In this document: positions 45,717 to 56,822 of the stretch, piece after piece
Numbering within the stretch: position 1 is the first letter of the stretch
Layout: every line of letters begins with the position of its first letter
From: Fennellomyces sp. T-0311
Lineage: Eukaryota; Mucoromycota; Mucoromycetes; Mucorales; Lichtheimiaceae
Direction: 5' to 3'
Length of the DNA: 64,000 bases
Assembly (NCBI GenBank): GCA_025266875.1
Contig: JALLLT010000057.1
Span: 124,001 to 188,000, forward strand
The notes under the pieces: generated by a model
Database searches by the model: none
Told to the model about the DNA's origin: nothing
What the model saw: only the letters and a program-made list of their open reading frames with translations
Program-made: the position numbers and the translations under genes

Positions 45717-47057
45717 ATTAAATGGCTCAAGAACGACCTGGGATTCCAGCCGCGAAGCATTATGATCGACAATTCGGATGCGGAGATAGGTGGCTTCCTG
45801 TCAGCTTAAAGCGACGATGTGGAGGTGTCTATTTGCCACTGGCACCTCAAGCGTGCAGGGCGCAAGGATATCGCCTCGAAGGTGTTCGTGCATCCGGATG
45901 TTTTAACATGCTCTGGAATGGTGAAGGAGATGCGAGATGAGACCTCCAACAGGTTGAACGACATGGTTCTTGCCCCTACAGAAGCAGAATTTGATCTTGC
46001 GTACGATGAGCTACAGATCTTCTGTATGGAACATCACGAACAGTGGGACATGGGAGCGCTCCAAGACTACTTTGATCGGGAATACTACCCGAAGAAGAAG
46101 AAGTGGAGTAATGGTTGACGCCAGGTAATTAATATAGTGCGAAACGGTATTCAAAAGCTTTATGGTTTTATTAGTTCCATTGTGGTATCAGTACCAACAA
46201 CTATGTTGAGTCATGGCCCCGGACGCTTAAAGAGGCACACCTTGGTAAGCTGAAGCGACAACGTGCAGGTGTGTTGGTCCATATCCTTTGGGATAATGTT
46301 CTGCCTGATGTGATGGCGGATCATGTCCAAGCCAGGCTCGAACTTCAAGCATTTGTCAGTAACCAGGCTGAATCGACACGTCGCGAAATAGCCAACAATA
46401 TCGAAGGTAAGTTTAGTATCGTATGTTGCTTATTGTTATCAGTTGGCGAATAAAGAGTGTTGTATCGATTAATTATTATTTTACTGTTTGGAATTATTGT
46501 AGAGGCTGTTGCATTTGAGCTCATAGATTGGCAGGATGAAACCCGTGTTCTTGTGAAGTCCTTTATTCGTGGCGGTACTACCTACTCTATCAATCTGGAA
46601 GATAATGAACGTGGTGACATGGTGGATTGCAGTTGCCCTGACTTTGTTCAGCGAGGTTTTGCGTGCAAGCATATGCACCTAGTTAACATTATACATGGCG
46701 TCCACCTACCTGCATGGTACTTGACTGCGCTGAGCACACCTCCCGTCATAACCGAACCCGAGCAGAACGAACATATATTGCACGGGGCTCTGTTTGGAGA
46801 GTCATTGGCAAGGTACATTTGTGATTCGTATGTATCAATTCCAATGTGATAGCTAACTTTGCTTCAGGGTTCGGGAATCTTTTCAAAAGCTGGCCGAGCA
46901 GGCAGAAAGGGTCAATTCAAATACGTACCCCGTTATCGCTGCTCGTTATATAAACCAAGCTTCTCAAAATATCGAGAATGCATGGTCGATTTTAAAAACC
47001 TGGGAGCAAAACGCATCTGCCCAACTCAACCGTCAAAATAGACTTTTATTTTTTTGA
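45717..47057 (+). mobile_element. Mutator-like (MULE) transposase remnant with SWIM finger
   Basis: MULE-type transposase pieces: GFQPRSIMIDNSDAE (second catalytic-Asp region), VEVSICHWHLKRAGRK, then after an intron-like gap NNYVESWPRTLKEAHLGKL and HVQARLELQAF, then a SWIM zinc finger CSCPDFVQRGFACKHMH (near 46628-46678), and a final exon ESFQKLAEQAERVNS ending at TGA 47057. The first catalytic-Asp region is missing, the space before it being filled by the Tc1 remnant. In-frame stops at about 45808 (TAA) and 46117 (TGA where the family has Trp) make it a pseudogene. Splice sites (GTAATT..TATTAG, GTACAT..TTCAG) are still visible. Confidence 0.7.
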
Positions 47058-47816
47058 TTGTAAATGACCAGCCAATTTTTTCATGATGCATTGCACGAGT
47101 GCCGGAAGTAATACCAGGTTTGGGGGATGCTTGGCACACTTTTGTTACCGAAGATCCAGTGTCAGGTATTGCGCTTCTGTGAAAAGGGTTGCGCATTGTG
47201 GGTATCATTGAATTAAAGGCTTCCGAAACGGGAGACGAAAATATGATTATGTTTTATTGACGATAACTGCTCTCAAAGTACACTGCTTATGAGTTCTAGA
47301 TGAAGAAAGCGAACGTTTTATCTAATAAGCCTACGATCCATGTTATTGCCAACTCTCATATGATCTTGTCTTATAAATGAAGGACCCGAAGAACATATAG
47401 AACCAAGTTAAAGGAGTTACCATACAATCGGTAAATCCGAATCGAGGTTGCACATAAGAGCAAATAGGCTAATTGATAACTGAACGGTTGTTGACGCCGT
47501 AATGACGACGGATATAATATAAAGTACGAAAAACATGTGACCATGGATGATGGTGTAGTTGAAAAGTATGGATTTTATTTGGAAGGCTAAATGACCTGTC
47601 CCTATAGGTAAGTGGTCGCTTCCTTTGGTACAAATGTGTATATATAGTGATGAGAGCTGATGCCATGTCTGAAAAAAGCCCTACTGGGAAAAAACGCAGG
47701 CCACTGTGAATAAAAGGTTGATATGAGATAAATGGAGGAAAAAGGAGCTGTCAAAGCGTAACACCGAAAAGGAAAAAGGTGCCTGAGTGATGAGGCAGCG
47801 CACCAAGTGTAGTTAC
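47058..47816. other. Gene-free stretch
   Basis: Right flank of the transposon cluster; no supported gene or clear TIR partner. Confidence 0.35.
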
Positions 47817-48071
47817 CTATGGACATGGATGCTCGGCCTTGTAGGGTTTCTTCTGATGGCGGTTCGACATCGTCGAACGGTTCAACTCTTCGCTCAACTT
47901 ACCGATCTTTCGAAGGACATGTAAAAGCTCTGACCACGTTTCCTTCCATTTGCCCCAGATCAGCCCATTATTTGGACGTGGTTGGCTGTTAATGATGGGG
48001 TTGAGGACCTGCAGCTCGTTTCGTTGGTCCAGTACTGGTCCAAATGCTCGGAAGAGCTCGTGGTATGTCGT
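47817..48071 (-). other. Open coding-like segment, possible exon
   Basis: A minus-strand frame without an ATG reads ELFRAFGPVLDQRNELQVLN, then RPNNGLIWGKWKETWSELLH and VLRKIGKLSEELNRSTM, ending at TAG. The amphipathic helix-like, Trp-rich composition looks coding, but the frame begins just after a TGA and no AG acceptor is placed to start an exon. It may be a terminal exon of a lost gene. No family recognised. Confidence 0.25.
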
Positions 48072-48318
48072 TCACAGTAATGGATATCTGGCATAATGCT
48101 CTCTAGAGGGTTAAACAGCATCGCATTTGCAAATGGATGATGGTGTATGTCGTGGATACACCACGTAGGCTTGGATTGAAATAATAAGCGTTCACACGGC
48201 TGGAACATAAAAAACAGTGAGGAGCAATATTATTCTATTTATTGTTGGTTTCATTTTTTCGGTAAACCAAGACGTTTTTTTTTATTATATTTTGGATAGA
48301 TGAAAACTCGAGTAAAGT

Positions 48319-50457
48319 TTACGGATAACGTTTGCTAACATAAACTTGCATACCGCCTTTCATTGGCAACGTCAAAGACTGAGAATAGGTGATATTCTGG
48401 CCTGGCACTAGTGAAAGTTTGTAGCTTTGCATCAATATCGCTATGGCAACGACTACTTCCAAAACAGCAAGGTTTTGGACTGGATACATTTCAATTAACG
48501 GTTGGCAAGTTACTTTACATTGGTTAAGTCATACCAAGTCAAACTCGAGGGCCGCCATTAAAAACTGGCAATTTTCCTTGCGATTCCCGGATAAGTTTAC
48601 CATCATCGTCGATCCATCGTTCAGGTCGATACTCCTTAGCATCTGTACCCCATATTTTCGTGGATCTAGCCATCGCAAACGCTGACCAATTCACGACTTC
48701 ACCACCTTTTATATGTGTTCCGTCTGGTAATACATCATCTTTGATCACGCACCGTCCTGTAATAGCCACAGGAGGATGTAATCGTAGTGATTCATACATT
48801 CTAAGAACACTGTTAATATATCGAATGATACGTATGATGTAAAAAAACATTCTTACACTGCATGAGCATAAGTGAGCGACTTTACAATCCCATATAGAGT
48901 TGGTGAATCTGTAGGTTCCTTGGGCCAATATTTTTCAATCTCAGCCAGAAGTTTTGCTTCGATCCTTGGGTGCAGCATCAAATTATAGAATGTCCACGAA
49001 AGCGTTTGCGCAGTTGTATCCCTTCCTGCTACTATGAAACTCAGAACTGTGTCGTGTAAATCTCGGTCGGTGAATTCGTTGCCATTCAGGTCACGCATTG
49101 TCATAAATCTCGATAATAAGTCATTGCACCGTAAAAAATCCTTCAGATATTCTGGGCATTTCTGGGGATAATCTGGGGATAAAGGAGACGCTAACCGATT
49201 TTGAGATCTTGTGTAGCAGCGTTGGGCAGATTTTGGGGATTCGCTTGGGTCGCAAGCACAGCCTGTGTTACTCATATGTTGGGATTTCGCTATTATCCCA
49301 GAAGATCCCAACATCCCCGAAATCGCCCAGGCGGATTTTTTACGGTGTGAAATCTTTTCCTTGCGCTAGTTGTTCTCGCCGTTCACTGATAACGCGATAT
49401 GCAAAATCCTTGACAACACGGTAATGGTCACTAACGGACGCTGAGCGAGGTGAGAGAATAGGCTACAACGTGTCCCATAGTTGCGTTGCAGGTGTTTGGA
49501 TTCGTTCAAAACAATTGGTCTGGCAAAAGTCCAATGATGTTGCGAAAGGCGAGACTTGCTTATTTCTTGATGCATTAATCTTCACCCCGAACCCTAACCT
49601 TGAGAGCAATTGGTCAGTATCACTTCAAAGTATCATCGGCCCAGGGTAATTAAAAATACATACAATACAAATGAATCAAGAGTAAAGCGATGCATAATAT
49701 CATGTAAGTCAACTGGTATCTCTGTCTCTGCCTTTGGACTAAATATATACTTGCTGATGGTATCTAGCTCATTTACAAATACGATAATGAAAAGGTATTA
49801 GTAGATTATACCATTGCTCATATAATATATACTCTGTGAAGTGATCCCGGAGGTTGGCAACATTGAAAATATGGCTGGCCATTTTCCTTGGATGGCGCCA
49901 GTGCTCACCATCAAAAGTGAAAATTCCATCACCCAACAAAGGCTTAATAAATCTAGAGAAAACTTGTTAGTAGGGGTTTACTTGTCTAATTTAGGCTTCG
50001 TTCCCCTCACTCAGAAGCACTGAGATAATTCTCAAAGTTATCTATGGTATAATTCTTGTCAACGTTTGGTTCACAGCACTGTATCGCACACATGTGTACC
50101 TTTCATAATATATTCGATGTTTTGTGGATCAATCGTCAAAATTCGCGATGGGCGCATAGCAACGTGCATTACTCTAAACATGGCTGTTAAATGACAGCAC
50201 CTAGAGTAGTTGCATATTTACATTGTCATTGTATCCAGGGTATCGAACTCTTCCGTTAAAAACTCGAGAAAGCGATGTTTGTTACGGAACACATGAACTA
50301 TCGATCCAAGCAGTGGGTGACTACGAACAGTGGGAATATTTCTCCTTGCTTCCGCAAAAGCTGAACTGTTATTGTACTTGAGAACTAAGATGGCAGCCAC
50401 CGCCACAAGTGATCCACCAAGAATAGTTGCTTTATTTACCGCAGTCGTATCGTACAT
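48319..50457 (-). pseudogene. Cytochrome P450 pseudogene (CYP86/704-like fatty-acid type)
   Basis: Reads from ATG 50457 (anchor VNKATILGGSLVAVAAILVL, then IPTVRSHPLLGSIVHVFRN) to TAA 48319-48321 through about eight exons. Landmarks: ILTIDPQNIEYIMK, LLGDGIFTFDGEHWRHPRKM, ASHIFNVANLRDHF, IMHRFTLDSFVL then LGFGVKINA, I-helix VLSFIVAGRDTTAQTLSW, ExxR in YESLRLHPPV, PERW, FNGGPRV, then QNLAVLEVVVAIAILMQ. Lesions: a 211-bp MITE at 49137-49347, an in-frame TAG near 49470 (after LWDTL), TGA exactly where the heme-ligand Cys codon should be (FNGGPRV-stop-L, near 48539), and a missing AG at one acceptor (near 49766). The family resembles fungal omega-hydroxylases. Non-functional. Confidence 0.85.
49137..49347. 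mobile_element. 211-bp MITE with perfect 15-bp TIRs
   Basis: Left end 49137-49151 CACCGTAAAAAATCC, right end 49333-49347 GGATTTTTTACGGTG, perfect inverted complements. Flanked by TG on both sides (49135-49136 and 49348-49349), consistent with a 2-bp target duplication. It interrupts the P450 pseudogene: removing it plus one TG joins GKDF directly to NDLLSRFM in frame, restoring the conserved P450 segment. Inside is a perfect 10-bp hairpin, ATGTTGGGAT at 49278-49287 and ATCCCAACAT at 49307-49316. It has no coding capacity; the mobilising transposase is not in this window as far as I can see. Confidence 0.9.
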
Positions 50458-52179
50458 TCGAAAAAAGTGTAAAGAAGCAAAGGAATAGGGGAAACTGTAT
50501 GCTCGTACATTATGTAGCTGGGCTACAGCATTTTCAGAATAATACAGCATGCAACTGTTGTGTTTAACTATGATGACATCTTTATGCATATATCGATAGC
50601 GATCACGATGGGTAACACGGTTATAAGATGAATTTACTTGATTATATACCAATTTATTTGATAAATAATACGTTTTTTAAAACATGTAGCGAGAAATCTT
50701 ACCATAGTGTGTCTTATCCACAACAACGGCATTGCTGGAAACTGATGCGGGTGAAAACGCTATTTCTGCGCCCAGGGGGAACTGCACCAAGGCGAACGCC
50801 CGTTGTTTCGCCACCCCCTAACATCCACTCCATACAGTAGAGTCATTGGGAGCTCTACATAGAAGAACAAGACCAACCACTAGAAATCCAAACATGTGCA
50901 GAATTCAGCGACAAGACACACACGGCGAAATCACTGGTTGACTTGGTAGATACCACACTCGCTCCAAACAGAATCCCGAGAATAAACCGTGCCTGAGGTC
51001 CGAAAATCATCAAGCCACCCGCTGTCGCATCCATTCAAGGGGTTACAGTATCAATCAAGAACAGTGATTGGCGCTACTCCGAGACACCCACTGCTGATCC
51101 TGTTGTTGTTGCTGTGCTGTTGCTGTTTCTGATGGTGGTGGTGGTGTTGATCGTCACTCGTCACTCGTCGCTCCGTCTTGTCGTTAAAGTCTAACAGTTT
51201 TGAAACATCAGCAGGATAAGCAACACCGACTCTACCTGTGCCCATGCATGGTTGAGATCACCGAGTCGCCCTTAAGCAGCTTCAATATGCATATTCCAAC
51301 AGCCCACAATGATGGGACGGCCCAATGATGTTCCGCGTAAATACGATATGGTCCATATCCTCTGTAGTGATAGTGAGTGTATCGTCCGCCTCTGTTACCG
51401 GGCGGCAGAGCAGCTTGTGGCGCGGTGCTTGCTCCAGGCTTCACTGCTCGTCCGCATCCTCATCCCACTTCTTGAGTCCCGTCATCGCTTGGAACGCCAC
51501 TCGCACTCTTAGGTGCGCAGGATTCGATTGGATGATCACAAGAAATACCTGGAAATGAAAGAGAGAAATGAGTTTACCAAACGTTCATGGAAGTTCAAAA
51601 AAGGAAAGAGATGAACGCTAGAAAATGAAACCCGTGAAAGCGATAAACTGGGTCCAATGTCCTGGCAAGTTATGGCAACAAAAGATAGCAACAAAAAATT
51701 TAGCTAACTATTGATTAACTGGTTCGTTTGTCGCGCTCCTATTATATCTACTACGGCTATTTGATCCCGCGGCATTTTCACTGAAAAATCAGTCTTCCCA
51801 ACTGCTGTGATAAGACCTGAATAGAAGCGCTTCATCCGTTTTATGCTTTATTGATTTTATTACAGAAACGATCTGCAGGTAATGCTTTTGGAATTATATC
51901 GTACTAGAGCTATTTAAGTTCGTATTTGTCACATTTTTGCATCAACGGAAAAAGCTGCTCGAGCAAAACAGGAATTATTTGGCCAATCGGCTGTTCGACG
52001 ATCCAGATCACCAATACTCTGGTGTAAGGCGGACAGGGAATCATCGTAATGCTGTTTCCATCCAGCGATTCGGGTAGCATTTTAGCAAGCGGAGTGTACT
52101 GGAACATTACCAATTGATGGATCTTTTATATATTCTATACGCAATTACATCTCATACTTATTGAAGAAAATCAGTCATG
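50458..52179. other. Gene-poor stretch with microsatellites
   Basis: Contains a (GTT/GCT)n and GGTGGTGGTGGTG tract near 51098-51150. Minus-strand frames at 51051-51444 are partly protein-like (SNPAHLRVRVAFQAMTGLKK near 51530-51470; VAYPADVSKLLDFNDKTERR) but are interrupted and lack a recognisable family; the poly-His/Gln part is just the microsatellite. No gene is claimed. Confidence 0.4.
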
Positions 52180-54312
52180 TTATGGGCCTTTCAACTTGCT
52201 TTCTAGATAAGCCATTGCCTCCTTTGTAACGTAGCTTTTTTCGATTTTACAGACTTTCAAGGTCGGTGATACATTATCTGCTAAAATATACACAAGTTTC
52301 GTCGATAACTCATAAATATCCACGAGTTCAAGCGATTCCAATCCATCGATTTGCACCAGTCGAACCAAAACTTCATTGCGAATGCATGTCATATCTTCAA
52401 AAGCAAGTGATCGAAGATTTGGCAGCGCTTTTAGTCTTTGCACGCATAATGCAAAGCTGTCACGCTCAGTGTACGAGAATGATCCTCGTACTTCAATGTT
52501 CCGCAGTGTTGTTATGCATGCCAGTGGCTCCAAGAATGATTCGCATACCTGCCAGCTTTCGCACTTGATTATACTGATCTGTTGCACCTTGCACGATTGG
52601 CTGCTGGCATAGTGGGTAAAGAGGCGTTCGAAATCGGCTCCTGCTGTGTTTGATTCAAAGCCTTCAAACTTTAGGATGCGGACATTGTCATGCAAGATCA
52701 GGCTATTGCAGATATCGTACAGCGATGTCGGTCCAGCTACAAGAGCAGCGCAAAGGTCAGCACGCTCCAACATTGGACATTGCAGTAGTATGGATGCTGC
52801 TGCTTGCGTTTCCTCGGGCATGATCATCAGGGATAAATCTGTCAAGTGACTGAACACCAGTTGATCTAAGTCATCAAGTATAATGTTTTCGTCCGCTGAC
52901 AGCCGCAGGCATTTTAGCGTATCTTTGCTCTGGTCAAGGAGGGGCAGGAATTCTTGGGTGATGGGGGCGTAATGTTCCAAAGTGTGTAAGCCGGGTTTGC
53001 TATCGATTACGTCCTTCGATATATCGTGGTATAGACGACCATCATCGTTTGGCGTAATACGATAGTGTCGGTGATGGTAGCTTCTCGGAGGTGTTCTAAG
53101 ATATCGTAGTTGTAGACAATGTTGATGGATAAGGATGGCAAGGTTCGGTGTGATACAATCGCGAACAAATAATGTCTGAAGTTGAGGACAGTGAGGTATC
53201 AGATGTTCGAGAATGCTGTCTGCGTGTAATACATCAAAGCAAAGTCCAAGCAATCGATAGCTTCCAGGAGGTGGTGATGGTGGCGCTCGATATCTGATAA
53301 TGTCCCGGGATCGCAAAGACAGAAACTCGAGGTTCGGGCACTGTGACAGGATGGGATCCAGTGGAAATGTGGGATTGGCGTCGAAAAACTTGATTGTCTC
53401 CAGCCTAATGGTAAGCTTTGTCAACATGTTTCCCATTGCGGTTATAAGTGGTGGCATTGTTGACTTGAATTCGCGGATGGGTGATGCTGTGCCCCGCAAA
53501 CAACCGAATTAGCCTTATCCAAATAATGCAAGCACAGTTTACATACCCAGCGTCAATTCTGTTACGGATGCGACCTTTTTCTCTTCGACCAAAGTAAGCA
53601 GGGTCCGTATAAAACGATCCGGTACATCATTCAAGCCAAGGTGCTGCACGTGTCTGCCGACGGAAGACAACAGTCGAGCCGCCGAATCACGGTGGTAAAG
53701 CGAACTTTTGCTAACGGTGATGGTTCTCCATAGCATTGGACATTGATACAAGACGACGGATCTCCAAAGCCTTGAAGTGTTGGCGCAGTCGATATATTGT
53801 TTATGGTCGTGATCTTGCAACTGAGCAAAGATGGCCTCGGTGACTTCAAATGGCAAGTTTGCGACAAAGTCGATCTTCCGATTCATTCGTTCTGTTGCAG
53901 ATTTTCGCCTTTCGTAAAGTATAGACCAGTCAGATGGAAGCACCGTTCGCAAGCCACATTCGTAGACATCCACAGCCTCCTTCTGTTTGCCCTGAATACA
54001 GTAGATTTCCCCTGCAGCAAGATAACCTTCTGCTAATGTTGGTCCGTATTTGATGGCCTTTAGCGCATCAGATACAGCGTCTGTCAGCCTTCCTTTATCT
54101 GCCAGCGCCCTGGAGCGGGAAATCAACACAGTAACTCGCCTGCTGTCAAGGCGTTCGAGTTCCTGTGTCAAACTTGTAATGATGCCATCGTTGGTATAAT
54201 GCTGAATCGTCGGCTCAATCGCGTCATTCCCCAGGCCAAGATCATCAAGTCGCCGTCGCTTTTTTGGAGATTGTAAAGCAATTTCGCCGGTCATATAAAG
54301 TGCTTTAGACAA
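52180..54312 (-). CDS. TPR / F-box / LRR protein, subfamily B copy 4
   Basis: Exons 54312-53547 and 53486-52180; the 60-nt intron GTATGT..GGGCACAG is phase 1, giving 690 residues. A second ATG at 54294 (MTGEIALQSPKKRRRL) aligns with the start of copy 3 and may be the true start. TPR-like helices (LISRSRALADKGRLTDAV, GEIYCIQGKQKEAVDVYECG), F-box (DFVANLPFEVTEAIFAQL, TSRLWRSVVLYQ, LW), then LRRs such as CPNLEFLSLRSRDIIRY and LESLELVDIYELSTKLV. It shares the basic KKRRRL cluster and a charged LRR insert with copy 3. Open throughout. Confidence 0.87.
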
Positions 54313-54684
54313 AGTATAATTATTTTGGCCTGCCCTTCAAAGTCAGTTTTCAACACAGTGTTGACATGCAAATGGGGTCATGTGCCTCTGTAGAAGCTGT
54401 CAATAAACTGGAACCATATTGTACCACCAAGTATGTTTCACAGACAGTCGGAGGTAAGCAACAGAACGATAGTACATATCGATTATGCTTGCTTTTACAA
54501 AGTTGTTAACCTGGAACCTTTGTTGAAACGTAAAACTCTATGTATGTAGAACACAAGATGATCTATTCGATGACTGTAATAAATCTTTGCTTGTCAAGCT
54601 GAAGAGACATGTTGCTTTAAAAGAAAGCTTATAAAGCACTACAAGATACGTAAGAATCTATTCGTAGTTAAGAATTTTTTTGTC
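54313..54684. other. Intergenic
   Basis: Between the F-box gene and the truncated paralog; no gene seen. Confidence 0.35.
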
Positions 54685-55935
54685 TCAATATGAAATCGCC
54701 TCACTATCTATATTTGGACAGTACTTAATCACACAGCGTTTGGTAAGTTGGAATATACCATCTGCTAATGCTCTCACACCCTGTGAAGAGATTCCGTCCA
54801 GACCAAGCAGATACAAGTACTTCAGTGCCTCCATTTTGGACAAGCCAGGTAACGCGCTATCAACAACTGATGGTAAATACTTCAAAGCAACATATCTTAA
54901 GTATGGCATCGATTGTACCCGTAGAATGAAATTTGGAAATCTGTCTCTTGGTGCATCCACGCATGAACTGTCCAATAACAGGGTTTTTAACGTCGCAATA
55001 TCCGCGATTGCATCGAGCAGGGCTTCATTGTCGACCGCACTGCTTCCGCAATTCAGCAGTGTAATAACGTATAATTTGCATTCTTGACCCCGAGCCGCGT
55101 GATGACTGAATAACTGCGGGAGACCAGTTGAAACCGATGGAACCAAGAAATTTGAAAATTCCATGGCGGAAAGCTGAGTATGCGTCATAAGACACGTGAA
55201 GAATTGCTGGACTTGCTCCGGTGCGGAACAGTTTGAAAGCGAGAGATCGACATCCTCCAACATTGGACTGTGTCATATCATGGATGCTGCCAGTTGAAGA
55301 TGTTCGCCATCAATTTGTAAGTCCAAGTGTGGTAGCTTGATAAATTGAGATTGTATTAGCTGGTCAGTTCTGGTAAGTGCTTCAGTCATTTTCAGGACAA
55401 TGGATCCCAGTGTATCACTGTTCTTAGTCAGAAGCGGTGTGAACAAAGACGGCGACAGTAGCCTCGGTGGGAAGTTTTGTGACATGTCAATTCGTTGGTT
55501 CATCCGGTTCGTCGCCATACTTCTTTGTTCGTAAAACAGTGGCCAATCGGATGGAAGCACTATACATAGGTCTTGTTCATAAGCTTTTATGGCTTTCTTT
55601 GGATTCCCTTGAGTGGCATAAAGCTTGCCTGCCGCAAGATAGCCCTCTACTGATTCTGGCTGACACTTGATGGCGTCCAATGCGTCTGCAATAGCTTCAG
55701 TAAGCTTTCTTTCGTTTGAAAGTGTGCTTGAGCGCGAAATAGATAATGCAGCCGGTGCAGTGTTCAACTGTTCCGGTGCTTCTGTCAACGGAGAAGTTGC
55801 CATCCCATTGCCAAATTTTTTCACCATGGATTGTTGAATCAGCAAATTACTCGCGTCATTGATACCGTCGCAATAACTCGATAATTGGTATAGCTCGTCT
55901 CGGGGCTCATCCAGCGTAGGTTGGTTTTCTGTCAT
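54685..55935 (-). pseudogene. F-box-less TPR/LRR paralog with one nonsense codon
   Basis: ATG 55935 to TGA 54685-54687. The TPR module is intact (ALDAIKCQPESVEGYLAAGK, YATQGNPKKAIKAYEQ). But right after NQRIDMSQNFPP, where relatives start the F-box (KIDFVANLPFE), the sequence jumps in frame to mid-LRR (SPLFTPLLTKNSDTLGSIV-like), so about 250 residues including the F-box, the family intron and the first LRRs are gone. One TGA (55273-55275) replaces the Gln of the paralog motif SMIQHCP; beyond it the LRRs continue in frame to the end (SSQGVRALADGIFQLTK). So an in-frame deletion plus a single nonsense codon; recent and only lightly decayed. Confidence 0.75.
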
Positions 55936-56822
55936 GGAAGAGGACCGCAGTAGCTTTGAGATCCGTTCACATCAATACATAGTCCGTTTTACAGTGTAAT
56001 GTGTAACCAAGTGCATCTCCACACATTAAAAGTTCACCCGAAAAAAGCTTAACTCTTGAGCACTGCGAGTTTGGTTAATTGACAAATGCCACCAGATTCC
56101 TGCTTTCAGGGATGGTTTGAAGTGTGACCGGGAAAACTCTTCAGCAGTATATCAGGATCTCATTTGTACTACTAGCGAAACTTTTTGGCGCGGAAACCAT
56201 TAATATGAAAAATAAAATCTTCGCTTACAAGCAGCTCTAACCAGCCGAGTCTAAGAACATTCTGAATCAAATATACGTCACCATATAATCGTAAACTTTG
56301 TGCACATAGTCATTAGCCGTGTTCGGATGATATATATGTCTATAGCCGCCATAGCGCTTACCGATGCTTTATGCGCATGATGATAGGTTATAAATTGCAC
56401 TCCATTAGGCAAGATGACAGGCTAACCAATGGGCGGCGGCAAAAGATCCGAGAACTCACCAACAAATGAACTTGGGGCTGATGATGATAGCTTTCCGGAG
56501 CGTCTGGCGTCGAGATACCACACAAAGACCCACAATGGCGCCATTGTTTATCAGCTGAGAAGATGTGTTTCGTAGTTCCGCCCAAGCGGTGGTCTTGGGA
56601 CCAAATCAAACTGTGGGGGCTATATCGCTAATATATCACGGGTGACGTCCAATGGGTAGAGCTATACTTGGAGTGTGCAAATAAAAGACACCATGGCTAT
56701 GACAGCTTTTAAATTTCAGGCGCACGTCTCTCCGCCGCAGCGTTGACCTCTTCCTTTTTTCTTACGGTACATTCAGTCATGGTAAATTCACATGAAGCTC
56801 ATTTACACAATGGCTCTGAGTA
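55936..56822. other. Gene-free stretch
   Basis: No supported gene; includes the Mnd1 promoter region. Confidence 0.4.

Noticed and set aside
45722..45940. Plus-strand ORF MAQERPGIPAAKHYDRQ
   Set aside because: Shadow frame of the MULE transposase remnant; the neighbouring frame carries the family motifs (IMIDNSDAE, CHWHLKRA).
48500..48600. TGA at the P450 heme-ligand position read as selenocysteine
   Set aside because: Selenocysteine use has been reported in a few early-diverging fungi, and a selenolate P450 is chemically possible. But this gene also has a transposon insertion, an in-frame TAG and a lost splice acceptor, and no SECIS-like structure was recognised downstream. A pseudogene explains everything.
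51051..51444. Poly-His/Gln minus-strand ORFs
   Set aside because: The His/Gln run is a translated GTG/GTT microsatellite; flanking frames are interrupted and no family is recognised.
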